Of a stretch of 64,000 nt of DNA, positions 43,371 through 52,902 are shown piece after piece. The notes under the pieces are model-generated. The model was not told where the DNA came from and searched no databases. It saw nothing but the letters and a program-made list of their open reading frames with translations. The position numbers and the translations under genes were made by a program. Position 1 is the stretch's first letter. Each line of letters opens with the position of its first letter. Origin of the DNA: Lachnospiraceae bacterium. GTDB lineage: Bacteria > Bacillota > Clostridia > Lachnospirales > Lachnospiraceae. The stretch covers positions 62,001 to 126,000 of the forward strand of contig JAKSHY010000003.1 in the NCBI GenBank assembly GCA_024399135.1. The letters are read 5' to 3'.

Positions 43371-45086
43371 TTAGTTAAGTGAATCTGTATCACCATATGT
43401 AGCCTTCCAAAGAGTTGCTCTCTCTTCCTGGATAGCTGAACCACCTGATGCAAGATAGTCTTCAAGGTAAGAATTCCATACTGATTCGAACTCATCTACT
43501 GAAGCAGAAACTGCCTTATCATAAAGGATATTTCTCTTCTCAGCAAGAGCTGTACCCATTCCATCCTCAGATGTAACCTGACCTACATTAACGTTCTTCT
43601 CACGTCTGTTATCTACATTAGCAATTCTGTTAGCTTCTTCAACGATAGCTGGATCGATGTTAGCATAGCTGTGAGCTGTAGACTTAGCAGTTAAAGCATC
43701 ATCCATAAGGTGAAGACCGTTACATGTAATTGTGTAGTCGATGTTCATACCTGAGTTCATGATAGCATTTCCTTCAGCTGCCTTGATCTCATAAGAACCA
43801 TCATCAAGCTTGTTGTGTGTTACACCCTCATCACCAATCTGGAGATACTGGATGTGCTCTGGATTTGAGATCCAATCAAGATAAAGCATACAAGCAAGAG
43901 GCTCTGTGTTAGTTGATGGGAAGAAGATCTTACGGTCACCAGCTGTAGATGTTACGAACTTAGTATGTGTTCCCTTTGAATCTTCGAATGGATCGATTGC
44001 GATGAATGCAGCATCTTCGCCAACGATTCTCTGAAGGTTAGCGTTGATTGAATCTTCACCGTTTCTGAAAGGATAATCCCAGTTATGTGTGAATGCACCA
44101 ACATAACCAGCCTTCATCATATCATCTTCTGTTGTGTCGCCTTCGCCATAAAGAGCGAATTCATTCCACATAAGACCATCATTGTACCACTTGTTAAGAA
44201 GCTTGATAGCTTCCTTTGTTCCTTCTTCTGTAAGCTTTCTGTCATCGAAACCATTTACATAGTAGTCAAAATCTGACATGTTAGGATCTAAGAATGATTC
44301 GATAAGTGTAGCTGCTCTCCAACCCACATCGTAGCTTACTGAATATGGGATCATCTTCTTAGCGTCTGCGCCAAGGAGTGTATCAGCGTTATCTCTGAAT
44401 GCGATAAGCATTTCTTCGAACTCAGCCTTAGTTGTAGGAGCCTTAAGTCCTAACTTTTCAAGCCAGTCCTTACGAACGAATGTGTTAATTCTGTTTGTTG
44501 TAGCACGCTTACCTTCAATTGCCCAGATTGTTCCATCCTGAGGATTCCTATCCCAGTAAATGTTTGTTTCGCCAAGCCAAGCCCAAAGGTTTGGAAGCTC
44601 ACTCTTGTACTGCTCAAGAAGTCCTGACATATCAAGAACACCACCCATGTTTCCATAAGTCTGAACTGTTGGATAATCATAAGTTACGCAGATATCTGGT
44701 GCATCACCTGCTGCAAGAAGGTTATTGATTTCATCAACCTCAGTCCAACGTGGAACTGGCTTGAATTCTACTTCTACATTGTGATCAGCAAGCATACCAG
44801 CCTTGATATAGTCTGTGTACATATTGTTGGTTGGATCTGAACCACCATCATTGCCACGGTCATAAACCTCTACAACGATGTGTCTTGTGTCTGCGAACTT
44901 ACCATCTGTTAATTCGCTAGCCACTGCTTCTCCGCTAGCTTCATCAGCTGATGCACTTGCTTCAACTGAAGCCTGGCTTGCATCAGTCGAAGATGCTGAT
45001 GCATTTTCCTGTCCCTGACCGCCACAACCTACTACTGGAATAACCATAGTAGCTGCAAGCAGCATTGCAAGAATTTTCTTTTTCAT
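43371..45086 (-). CDS. Extracellular solute-binding lipoprotein (LplA-type)
   Basis: Substrate-binding component of an ABC oligosaccharide importer. The lipoprotein signal is clear: MKKKILAMLLAATMVIPVVGC with the lipobox VVGC (lipidated Cys21), followed by a low-complexity Ser/Ala/Glu linker (about 22-60) and a large family 1-type binding domain. Length 571 fits the long LplA-like subgroup. Two permease genes lie directly upstream; uxuA, uxuB and GH115 in the same operon suggest aldouronic acids as ligand. No ATPase gene is nearby, as is common when one shared ATPase serves many importers. Confidence 0.9.
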   Translation of the reverse strand: MKKKILAMLLAATMVIPVVGCGGQGQENASASSTDASQASVEASASADEASGEAVASELTDGKFADTRHIVVEVYDRGNDGGSDPTNNMYTDYIKAGMLADHNVEVEFKPVPRWTEVDEINNLLAAGDAPDICVTYDYPTVQTYGNMGGVLDMSGLLEQYKSELPNLWAWLGETNIYWDRNPQDGTIWAIEGKRATTNRINTFVRKDWLEKLGLKAPTTKAEFEEMLIAFRDNADTLLGADAKKMIPYSVSYDVGWRAATLIESFLDPNMSDFDYYVNGFDDRKLTEEGTKEAIKLLNKWYNDGLMWNEFALYGEGDTTEDDMMKAGYVGAFTHNWDYPFRNGEDSINANLQRIVGEDAAFIAIDPFEDSKGTHTKFVTSTAGDRKIFFPSTNTEPLACMLYLDWISNPEHIQYLQIGDEGVTHNKLDDGSYEIKAAEGNAIMNSGMNIDYTITCNGLHLMDDALTAKSTAHSYANIDPAIVEEANRIANVDNRREKNVNVGQVTSEDGMGTALAEKRNILYDKAVSASVDEFESVWNSYLEDYLASGGSAIQEERATLWKATYGDTDSLN

Positions 45087-45162
45087 TTTCTACTTCCCTC
45101 CTTAAGAAAATAATTGTTTATGAAAATAATTTCTATATGAATAACAAAAATAATATTTTTGA

Positions 45163-46038
45163 CTATTCCTTAACCGCTCCCAAGGTTACACCATGAATGA
45201 AATATTTCTGTAACCAAGGATAAATACACAGGATAGGTATCGTTGAGAACATTACGATAGCAGCCTTTAGTGACTCTGTAAGTCCAGGTGTTGAGAAACC
45301 TTCCTGTGTTGCTACTTCTACACTGTTGATATTATTAATTACGTTATATAAAAGTAGCTGTAATGGATAATAATCCTTATTCTTAATGTACATAAGAGCA
45401 TCTGAGTATCCATTCCATCTTCCTACCGCATAGAACAGAGCAAGTGTTGCAAGTACTGGCTTGGAAAGTGGAACATAGATTGATGATAATACTCTGAAAA
45501 AGCTTGCTCCATCAATCTCTGCTGACTCTCTCAAGGATTCTGGAATTCCATAGAAGAAACTCCTCATAATAATCATGTTATATACCGAAAGACAGCTTGG
45601 AATTATAAGTGCCGTCGGCGAATCAAGCATATCCAGTGACTTAAGCAAAAGATAGTTAGGAATTGTTCCTGCATTGAAGAACATTGTAATAGTAATAACT
45701 ATATTGAAAAATCCACGTCCCTTAAGTTTTTCAAAAGTAAGAGGGAACGCACAAAGCGTTGTCATCACTAACGAAAATACTGTACATATTACTGTCAAAA
45801 ATACAGTCCATAAGAATGACTTAATATATTTCGGATCACTCAAAACTGTACCATATGCACTAAGTGACCATCCCTTAGGAATAAGATATACCTCATGCTT
45901 TACTAAATAATCTGCACCACTTAAAGATTTTGCCAGGAGGTTCACCATTGGCAGTAAACAAATTACTAAAACCAGGCAACATAATATTATGAAAATAACA
46001 TCGCTAAGCTGCGTATGTTTTACACTTCTGTTTTCCAT
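45163..46038 (-). CDS. ABC sugar transporter permease (LplC/YtcP-type)
   Basis: Inner-membrane subunit with six hydrophobic segments and the MalG-type EAA loop ESAEIDGASFFRVLSSIYVPLSKPV (spread over about 185-209) that contacts the ATPase. It ends with YFIHGVTLGAVKE, typical of this subgroup. Length 291 is usual. AGGAGG precedes the ATG. It follows the partner permease by nine bases. Confidence 0.92.
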   Translation of the reverse strand: MENRSVKHTQLSDVIFIILCCLVLVICLLPMVNLLAKSLSGADYLVKHEVYLIPKGWSLSAYGTVLSDPKYIKSFLWTVFLTVICTVFSLVMTTLCAFPLTFEKLKGRGFFNIVITITMFFNAGTIPNYLLLKSLDMLDSPTALIIPSCLSVYNMIIMRSFFYGIPESLRESAEIDGASFFRVLSSIYVPLSKPVLATLALFYAVGRWNGYSDALMYIKNKDYYPLQLLLYNVINNINSVEVATQEGFSTPGLTESLKAAIVMFSTIPILCIYPWLQKYFIHGVTLGAVKE

Positions 46039-46047
46039 ATCAACCTC

Positions 46048-46980
46048 CTACATTATTCCACGTTCGCCGAGCTTACGTGATATCCAGTTAGCAAGAAGAA
46101 GGAAAATAACTCCTACCACTGACTGGAACAAGCCTACGGCCGTAGTTAGTGAGAACTTCAATCCCTTAATACCGTGTGTATAAACAAAGGTTGAAATAAC
46201 ATTTGCAACATCCATTACCATGTTATTCTGCATAGCAAATGGTCTATCAAAGTTAGAACCTAAAATATTACCAAGGTTCATGATTAAAAGTACAACGATT
46301 GTTGGTTTAAGTCCTGGAAGAGTTATGTGCCATATCTTTCTCCATCTGCTGGCACCATCAACCGAAGCCGCTTCGTATAGTTCAGGACTAATTCCTGTAA
46401 TAGCTGCAAGATATACTATTGAGTTCCATCCAAAGCTCTGCCATACACCTATAAAGAGATAGGTGAACATCCAGTGATTAGACTCATTAAGGAATGGAAC
46501 CGGATCTCCTCCAAGGTTCTGAATAACCATATTAATAAGACCTGATGAAGGAGCAAATAACTGAAGTGCCAAACTTGAAATAATAACCCATGAAAGGAAG
46601 TGTGGCATATATGCAATTGTCTGTACGCACTTCTTAAATCTAGGTACTCTTAATTCATTAAGAATAATTGCGAAAATAATTGGTACAGGGAAACCAACAA
46701 TTAAGTCTAATATGTTAAGTCTTAATGTATTTCTAACAGCATATAAAAAATCTCTGTTACTAAATGCCTGTGCGAAATACTTCATACCATGATTACTGGT
46801 CCATGGCATCTCCCATACACTCTTAGTGATGTTATAATCCTTAAACGCAATCTGAACATACTCCATTGGCAGATACTTGAATATGAATAAATATGTCATT
46901 GGAAGTAAAAGCATGACATATAACTGCCAGTATCTTTTCATGTATGTAGTAAAAGAACCTGTCTTACTACTCTTCTTCAT
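46048..46980 (-). CDS. ABC sugar transporter permease (LplB-type)
   Basis: Partner permease with six hydrophobic segments, the subgroup's LLPMTYLFIFKYLPMEYVQIAFKDY beginning (about 25-49) and an EAA loop in YEAASVDGASRWRKIWHITLPGLKPT. Length 310 is usual. Its start overlaps the uxuB end by 14 bases and GGGAGG lies six bases before the ATG, so translation is coupled to uxuB. Confidence 0.92.
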   Translation of the reverse strand: MKKSSKTGSFTTYMKRYWQLYVMLLLPMTYLFIFKYLPMEYVQIAFKDYNITKSVWEMPWTSNHGMKYFAQAFSNRDFLYAVRNTLRLNILDLIVGFPVPIIFAIILNELRVPRFKKCVQTIAYMPHFLSWVIISSLALQLFAPSSGLINMVIQNLGGDPVPFLNESNHWMFTYLFIGVWQSFGWNSIVYLAAITGISPELYEAASVDGASRWRKIWHITLPGLKPTIVVLLIMNLGNILGSNFDRPFAMQNNMVMDVANVISTFVYTHGIKGLKFSLTTAVGLFQSVVGVIFLLLANWISRKLGERGIM

Positions 46981-48586
46981 TGGTAACCTCCCTCTTCAGT
47001 GTATTCCTTATCGCCCCAATACCTTCATTAAGTTCATTAAAGTATCTAACTACTAAATCACTTAATCCGACTTTAATAAGATCTACTCCAAAAATTTTTT
47101 CATTCGAAAGAATGTCTTTTAAATCATTCTCTGTAATCTTATCCCCAAGTTTAATATCCTTAACCAGAGGTCTTACACTTTCTAACATTGGATCAGGACT
47201 TAGTGTGAAGTCTTCTCCATCATCATTAACCCCCATAAGGTATCTAATCCATCCTGCGAACACCAGTGGTATCATCTTAAGATCTGATATTTCGTATTCA
47301 TCGGATGCTATATATTTTTTAACAGTTTCTCCGAATCTGATACTCAGCTTTTGAGATGTGTCTGTTGCAATTCTCTGAGGTGTATCCGGCATATATGGAT
47401 TAGGAATTCTCATATTAACAACTGCATCTATGAATTCCTGTGGATTCAATACTCCTGGATCTTCAACTACCGGAAGCCCCTCTACATAACCGATTCTATT
47501 AACCAAGGTTACAAGTTCTTCATCCTTCATTTCATCAGAAATCTTGGTATATCCAAGAAGACATCCATATACTGCAAGTGCTGTATGTAAAGGATTAAGA
47601 CAGGTGCACACCTTCATGCGCTCTACCTTTTCAACAGTTTCCTGGTCTGTGAATATGAAGCCTGCATCTTCAAGTTTTTCTCTTCCACCAGGAAATAAAT
47701 CTTCTATTACCAGGTATTCACACTCTTCTGAGTTAACGAACGGTGCAATATATGTATTCTTTGATGTAATAACAGGATCAATATCTTCTACACCATCAGC
47801 CTTTAGCATATTTAATATGCTCTCATCAGGTCTTGGTGTTATCTTATCAATCATGGTGAATGGGAAGGCGAATACTTTTTCATCCTCTACCTTCTTTATG
47901 AAGTCTTCACCAACATGTCCATTTTCGAACCACTTGATAGCGAATTCATGAATTGCCCCGTAGAGCTTTTCACCGTTATGTGAGCAGTTATCCATGCTGA
48001 CCATCGAAAGCTTAGCTCCATCGACTAAACTCCTGTGATATAAAAGAGCTGCAACCTTTCCTATGTAGCTGGTAGCATCATTCGGACCATTTTCAAAATC
48101 CTTTTTCACATTCGGAAGATATTCACCATCATTTCCTCTTAACTGATATCCCTTTTCAGTTATGGTGAAGCTTGCCATCTTTAATGAAGGATTAGCAAAT
48201 ATTTCTTTTAATCTTTCGTAATCTTCATTAGCCTGATCAAGAACATATCCTTCTGTTATGGAAGCTACCACATTCTTTTCTATGTTTCCGTCACCCTTAA
48301 GTGTTACCAGGATTGAAAGATTATCATGCGGCTTATTTATCTTTTCTATAATCTCATAATCGAATCCTTCGACTACGATTAATCCCTTGTTGGTAAGTCC
48401 CTTGTTCAACATGTCCTGGACTCTATTTGCCTGGAAAGCTCTGAAAATGTTACCAGCGCCGAAATGAATCCATTCTGGAGAGTTATAAGTTGCTTCCCGA
48501 ACTTCATCAATGTCAAATAATGGAAGCTTACATCCTTTTTCAATCCACCATTCGGTGTCTTTTATTCCTTCGTAATCAAGTCTCAC
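46967..48586 (-). CDS. uxuB: Fructuronate reductase (mannitol dehydrogenase family)
   Basis: NAD-dependent reductase that interconverts D-fructuronate and D-mannonate in glucuronate catabolism. The nucleotide-binding motif IHFGAGNIFRAFQ (about 36-48) and the family catalytic segment with Lys and Asn/His residues (SMDNCSHNGEKL, about 195-206) are present, plus the C-terminal MDH domain. Length 539 is in the range of the Firmicute enzymes. It overlaps uxuA by four bases and lplB by 14. Confidence 0.9.
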   Translation of the reverse strand: MRLDYEGIKDTEWWIEKGCKLPLFDIDEVREATYNSPEWIHFGAGNIFRAFQANRVQDMLNKGLTNKGLIVVEGFDYEIIEKINKPHDNLSILVTLKGDGNIEKNVVASITEGYVLDQANEDYERLKEIFANPSLKMASFTITEKGYQLRGNDGEYLPNVKKDFENGPNDATSYIGKVAALLYHRSLVDGAKLSMVSMDNCSHNGEKLYGAIHEFAIKWFENGHVGEDFIKKVEDEKVFAFPFTMIDKITPRPDESILNMLKADGVEDIDPVITSKNTYIAPFVNSEECEYLVIEDLFPGGREKLEDAGFIFTDQETVEKVERMKVCTCLNPLHTALAVYGCLLGYTKISDEMKDEELVTLVNRIGYVEGLPVVEDPGVLNPQEFIDAVVNMRIPNPYMPDTPQRIATDTSQKLSIRFGETVKKYIASDEYEISDLKMIPLVFAGWIRYLMGVNDDGEDFTLSPDPMLESVRPLVKDIKLGDKITENDLKDILSNEKIFGVDLIKVGLSDLVVRYFNELNEGIGAIRNTLKREVTNEEE

Positions 48587-49656
48587 TTTTTCATCTCTCC
48601 CTTAACAATTGCTTCCCACAATCCATTAAGATATGTTGCTCCTAATGCTCTGTCATACAATCCATAACCTGGCATCGCAACCTCGTCCCATATCATTCTT
48701 CCATGATCTGGTCTTATTGGACCATCGAAATCAATATCATAAAGAGCCTTCATAATCTCATACATATCGAAGCTTCCATCACTTGAAAGATGTGCTGACT
48801 CTTCGAAATCATCAGGTGAGTTGAACTTAAGATTTCTAACATGTGCGAAATGTAATCTTCCTTTTAGCGATCTTATGATATCTGGAAGATCATTGGCTAA
48901 GTTAGTTCCGTATGATCCAGCACAGAATGTAACTCCGTTATGTGGATCATCAACCATCTTCATCATTCTTAAAATATTCTCTTTGTTAATTATTATTCTT
49001 GGAAGGCCAAATACGCTCCACGCAGGATCATCTGGGTGAATAGCCATCTTGATATCATACTGGTTACATACTGGCATAATCTTTTCAAGGAAGTACTTAA
49101 GATTATCAAACAATTTTTCATCATCTATATCTTTGTACGCCTCGAACAGTTCCTTAACCTTAGCCATTCTCTCTGGCTCCCATCCTGGCATTACTGTGCC
49201 GTTCATGCTGTCCTTAATCGACTCGAACATTTTCTCTGGATCTATCGAATCGACCTTGGCCTGAGTGTATGCCATAACTGTCGAACCATCTTTTCTTACT
49301 CTTGCAAGCTCAGTTCTCGTCCAGTCAAATACCGGCATGAAGTTATAGCAAACCATGTGGATATCTTCTTTTCCAAGATTTTCAAGTGTTTTAATGTAAT
49401 TCTCAATATACAGGTCACGGTCGCCTGATCCAGTTTTAATATCATCATGGATATTAACGCTTTCGATTCCTGAGATATGAAGTCCGCTTGCCTCAACCTC
49501 TTCCTTGAGTGCTCTTATCTCCTCCTGTGTCCAAAGCTCACCCGGCATCTTATTGTAAAGTGTCGTGATAACGCCTGTAACACCAGGAATCTGGCGAATC
49601 TGCTTCAATGTAACTGTATCATAGCCCGAACCGAACCATCTGAATGTCATTTCCAT
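48583..49656 (-). CDS. uxuA: Mannonate dehydratase
   Basis: Converts D-mannonate to 2-keto-3-deoxy-D-gluconate. Typical stretches are MTFRWFGSGYDTVTLKQIRQIPGV (residues 3-26), VCYNFMPVFDWTRTEL, MAIHPDDPAWSVFGLPRII and RPDHGRMIWDE, which carry the metal-binding histidines. Length 357 is usual. First gene of the glucuronoxylan operon, with a strong promoter and dyad upstream. A glucuronate isomerase (uxaC) and KDG kinase/aldolase are not in the window. Confidence 0.95.
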   Translation of the reverse strand: MEMTFRWFGSGYDTVTLKQIRQIPGVTGVITTLYNKMPGELWTQEEIRALKEEVEASGLHISGIESVNIHDDIKTGSGDRDLYIENYIKTLENLGKEDIHMVCYNFMPVFDWTRTELARVRKDGSTVMAYTQAKVDSIDPEKMFESIKDSMNGTVMPGWEPERMAKVKELFEAYKDIDDEKLFDNLKYFLEKIMPVCNQYDIKMAIHPDDPAWSVFGLPRIIINKENILRMMKMVDDPHNGVTFCAGSYGTNLANDLPDIIRSLKGRLHFAHVRNLKFNSPDDFEESAHLSSDGSFDMYEIMKALYDIDFDGPIRPDHGRMIWDEVAMPGYGLYDRALGATYLNGLWEAIVKGEMKK

Positions 49657-49700
49657 TGTTCGTTCCCTTTATCTTCTTTTTGGTTTATTTTTATAATTGC

Positions 49701-49729
49701 ATTATAGTTTTCGTTCTTATTTGTAACAA
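49701..49729 (-). promoter_or_regulatory. Promoter of the uxuA operon
   Basis: TTGTTA, a 17-base spacer and a perfect TATAAT on the minus strand, about 45 bases before uxuA. Confidence 0.75.
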
Positions 49730-49731
49730 TT

Positions 49732-49746
49732 GCACACCTTGTGTGC
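49732..49746. promoter_or_regulatory. Dyad and TTGCA half-sites upstream of the uxuA promoter
   Basis: GCACAC-CTT-GTGTGC is a perfect dyad immediately upstream of the -35 element, in the position of an activator site. TTGCA or TGCAA recurs at about 49730, 49750, 49759 (TTGC) and 49770 in the shared space between uxuA and the divergent araC-type gene. The AraC-family protein is the natural candidate to bind here. Confidence 0.5.
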
Positions 49747-49861
49747 TTCATTGCAAAAGTTGCGGTTTCGTGCAATAATTGTTTTACATAACAAAATATT
49801 ATATAGAATATAATATAGAAAAACGTATCAAACTAACGGCAGCATAGAACATGGAATTAAT

Positions 49862-50764
49862 ATGAGAAACGAATTAAGAACTGATTTTTTAACAAGACAG
49901 TACATGCTGTCAAAAGATTATGAGCTGTACTATTATAGCGATTTACATGCAAAAAGTGGTGAGACACACACACATGACTACTATGAATTCTATTTCTTCA
50001 TAGGTGGTGATGTTACTATGTCTATTGGAAATAAACACTTTAACCTGACTCCTGGCGAGCTTGTTTTAATACCACCTGGAGTTCCACACTATGCAATCAT
50101 TAATGATGAGAACAAATATTATCAGAGATTTGTTTTCTGGATTAGTAAAGAATACTGTAATCAGCTTATTAAGACTTCTCAGAATTATGGATATATAATG
50201 CAGGCCGCTACAATTAACAAGCACTACATCTTCCACTTCGACACATTTCAGTTCAACGCAATTCAGGCTAAGATATTCGGCCTTATTCAGGAAATGCAGC
50301 AGGACAGATTCGGAAAAAATGCGAAGCTTAGATTATGTGTCTGTGATTTAATTTTAGATCTTAACAGAATGGCTTATGAATATGAGCATCCAAGAAAATC
50401 GAGCAAAGATACATCACTATACGAAAAGCTTGTAACCTATATAGATAGTCATATTACTGATCATGACCTATCTCTTGAGTCAATTGCAGGAAATTTCTAT
50501 CTTAATAAGTATCATATATCACATGCATTCAAGGACAGCCTTGGCATATCCCTTCATCAGTATATTATCAAGCAGCGTTTGGACCTGTTTAAGGATTATG
50601 CCTGCAATAACGATAACCTGGCTGAGGTTGCAATTACATGTGGATTTTCTGATTATTCCAATTTTTATAAGGCATTCAAAAAAGAATATGGCATTTCACC
50701 AACTGAATATAAGAAGGAGCTTGATATAGCCGGAGCAAAATTTCAAAAAAGGAGCTTAGGCTAA
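49862..50764 (+). CDS. AraC-family transcriptional regulator
   Basis: An N-terminal cupin-like sugar-sensing domain (about 25-110, with HTHDYYEFYFFIGGDV and LTPGELVLIPPGVPHYAI) is joined to a C-terminal double helix-turn-helix (about 190-290): SLESIAGNFYLNKYHISHAFKDSLG and LAEVAITCGFSDYSNFYKAFKKEYGISPTEYK. Length 300 is usual. Divergent from uxuA across 205 bases, it probably activates the glucuronoxylan operon. A weak promoter (TTGTTT, 17 bases, TATAGA, 49779-49807) may drive it. Confidence 0.9.
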   Translation: MRNELRTDFLTRQYMLSKDYELYYYSDLHAKSGETHTHDYYEFYFFIGGDVTMSIGNKHFNLTPGELVLIPPGVPHYAIINDENKYYQRFVFWISKEYCNQLIKTSQNYGYIMQAATINKHYIFHFDTFQFNAIQAKIFGLIQEMQQDRFGKNAKLRLCVCDLILDLNRMAYEYEHPRKSSKDTSLYEKLVTYIDSHITDHDLSLESIAGNFYLNKYHISHAFKDSLGISLHQYIIKQRLDLFKDYACNNDNLAEVAITCGFSDYSNFYKAFKKEYGISPTEYKKELDIAGAKFQKRSLG

Positions 50765-50771
50765 CTATATT

Positions 50772-52268
50772 TTAGTCTTTAAAAAGCTCGCGCTTTCGAT
50801 TAATCATCTCTTCTATCTTTTCAATATAGAGTTTGACATCCTTCACATTATCACAGCGTTCAATTCGGCCGTCTCCATACACACGTTTAGTGACTGTTCC
50901 AGCACCACACGCTATGATGGTCTGAACCTCCTCCATGATAAGGATATTATATATACCTTCTTTTCCCTCTTTAGAATATCCAACATTTTCGAAGTTACCA
51001 GACATATTTTTCTGACGGTACAAATAATACGGATTCATTCCCATATCCTTCGCGCCAATAGATGCTATCTCCATTGTTTCATCAGTATTCTTCAAAGTAG
51101 AAAGGCCATTCTCCTTAATCCATTCTGCCATCCTTGAAGCTCTCTTAATTGCAAGCGAATGTACTGTTAAACTCTCTGGAGATAACTCTTTTATCCTGTC
51201 GATTGTATATTTAACTTCATTAACATCTTCGGACGGAAGCCCAAGAATAATATCCATGTTGATATTGTCAAAGCCAAGATCTCTTGCCATCTCATAGGCT
51301 TTTATTACCTCATCTACCGTATGACGTCTTCCTATCATATCAAGCGTACACTGATTCATAGTCTGAGGATTAACAGATATTCTGGTAACATTATATTTTT
51401 TTAACACCTTGAGCTTTTCATAGGTTATACTATCTGCTCTTCCTGCTTCTACCGTAAACTCAAGAACCTGACTCATATCAAAGCTTGTCGTTACTTTATT
51501 TAAAAGAATCTCGAGTTCTTCTGCCTCAAGTGTTGTAGGTGTACCACCACCAATATAGACAGTATCCAGCTTTTTGTCCTTAAAAGAAGAAGCCACATAG
51601 TCTAATTCCAAAGATACCGCTTTAAGATAGTCACTAACTATATTTTTGTAACCAAAAATAGGATAAGAGGTGAAAGAACAGTACATACAAGTCGTTGGAC
51701 AAAATGGAATTCCAATATATAAGCTGTACCCATTCTCATAATTAATCTTATCAAGAAGAGCCTTCTCTCTCTTGGCTATATCAATTGAGAGCTCAAGCTT
51801 TTCATCACTAATTAAGTACACTTCCTTCATGTACTCTCTTATTTCATCTAATGTAGCGCCCTCTTCCAAAAGTTTCATAGGAATCTTAGTTGGCCTTATA
51901 CCCGTCAATGTTCCCCATGGCAAAGATATACCTGTCTCTTCCTCCAAAGTCTTATAAATAAGCTTTTTAAGCGCACTTTTAACACCTGTCCTGTCAAGAC
52001 CGGCGATACTAATTTTATTTCCTATTACTCTTTCTTTTGAAACACTTGATAATAATATGGAATCATCGAAGAATCTGATGGTAAGATCTGGAAAATAGCT
52101 TTCTGATGCTTCGGCATTTAAAGTCTCTTTTTCACATCCATCACTGTCATTATCATCCTTAAGAACCTTATTAACCTTAACATCAGCTTCAGGAAAAAAG
52201 GCCTTAACTAAAGAATGAATATCATATTCATAAGAAGAATCGTTGGTTGAAACAATTAATTTATTCAT
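50772..52268 (-). CDS. hemZ: HemZ-type coproporphyrinogen dehydrogenase-like radical SAM protein
   Basis: Oxygen-independent coproporphyrinogen oxidase relative. The radical-SAM cluster motif is PFCPTTCMYCSFTSY (CxxxCxxC, about 183-197), preceded by a HemZ-type N-terminal domain of about 170 residues with GIRPTK, and followed by YIGGGTPTTLEAEEL and the HemN-like C-terminal region. Length 498 matches HemZ rather than HemN or HemW. Whether it serves haem synthesis or another radical reaction in this organism cannot be told. It overlaps the MBL gene by four bases. Confidence 0.85.
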   Translation of the reverse strand: MNKLIVSTNDSSYEYDIHSLVKAFFPEADVKVNKVLKDDNDSDGCEKETLNAEASESYFPDLTIRFFDDSILLSSVSKERVIGNKISIAGLDRTGVKSALKKLIYKTLEEETGISLPWGTLTGIRPTKIPMKLLEEGATLDEIREYMKEVYLISDEKLELSIDIAKREKALLDKINYENGYSLYIGIPFCPTTCMYCSFTSYPIFGYKNIVSDYLKAVSLELDYVASSFKDKKLDTVYIGGGTPTTLEAEELEILLNKVTTSFDMSQVLEFTVEAGRADSITYEKLKVLKKYNVTRISVNPQTMNQCTLDMIGRRHTVDEVIKAYEMARDLGFDNINMDIILGLPSEDVNEVKYTIDRIKELSPESLTVHSLAIKRASRMAEWIKENGLSTLKNTDETMEIASIGAKDMGMNPYYLYRQKNMSGNFENVGYSKEGKEGIYNILIMEEVQTIIACGAGTVTKRVYGDGRIERCDNVKDVKLYIEKIEEMINRKRELFKD

Positions 52269-52894
52269 AAAAATGGATTATTATCTCTTTCATAACCTAT
52301 GCTTGTAGCTGGTCCATGTCCAGGATATACCTTCGTATCCTCTGGAAGAGACATAAGCTTATCCTTAATAGAACGAACAAGCACACTCATAGAACCTGTA
52401 GGAAGATCTGTTCTTCCAACTGATTCTGCGAACAATGTATCTCCCGCAATAAGAAAACCTGCTTCTTCAACATAATAACAGCAGCCTCCCTCTGTATGTC
52501 CCGGAGTCTTAATCATCTTAATATCAATTCCGCACAAAGATACACTCTCCTGGTCCTTCAAAAGAACATCTGCGGCTATACTGCAAGGTCTTCCACATCC
52601 AGTTGAACAGTTTTTCTTCGCATCAGCCAGCAGGCCTTTTTCATCTTCAGATGCATAAACTAATGCATTAGAGCAGGCTTTCATCTCTTCTACTCCCCAG
52701 ATATGATCAAAATGACCGTGAGTTATCATTATGGCGCCAATGCTAATGCCCTGATCCTTAAGCTTATTAAACAGAAGCTCGCCCTGATCTGCAGGATCAA
52801 AAACTATAGCCTCTTTAGTGTCTTCTCTATATATGAAATATGTATTCGTCATACACATTCCTAATGTAATTTTTCCGATTTTAATTTCACTCAT
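52265..52894 (-). CDS. Metallo-beta-lactamase-fold hydrolase (glyoxalase II-like)
   Basis: Small MBL-fold protein with THGHFDHIWG (HxHxDH metal site, about 59-68), TPGHTEGGCCYYV (His ligand), AGDTLFAESVGRTDLP (Asp ligand) and YPGHGPATSIGYE (last His). All ligands are present. Without the glyoxalase II C-terminal domain, substrate is open; such genes between relA and hemZ are common in Lachnospiraceae. Length 209. Confidence 0.88.
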   Translation of the reverse strand: MSEIKIGKITLGMCMTNTYFIYREDTKEAIVFDPADQGELLFNKLKDQGISIGAIMITHGHFDHIWGVEEMKACSNALVYASEDEKGLLADAKKNCSTGCGRPCSIAADVLLKDQESVSLCGIDIKMIKTPGHTEGGCCYYVEEAGFLIAGDTLFAESVGRTDLPTGSMSVLVRSIKDKLMSLPEDTKVYPGHGPATSIGYERDNNPFL

Positions 52895-52902
52895 TCTTTA
52901 AC

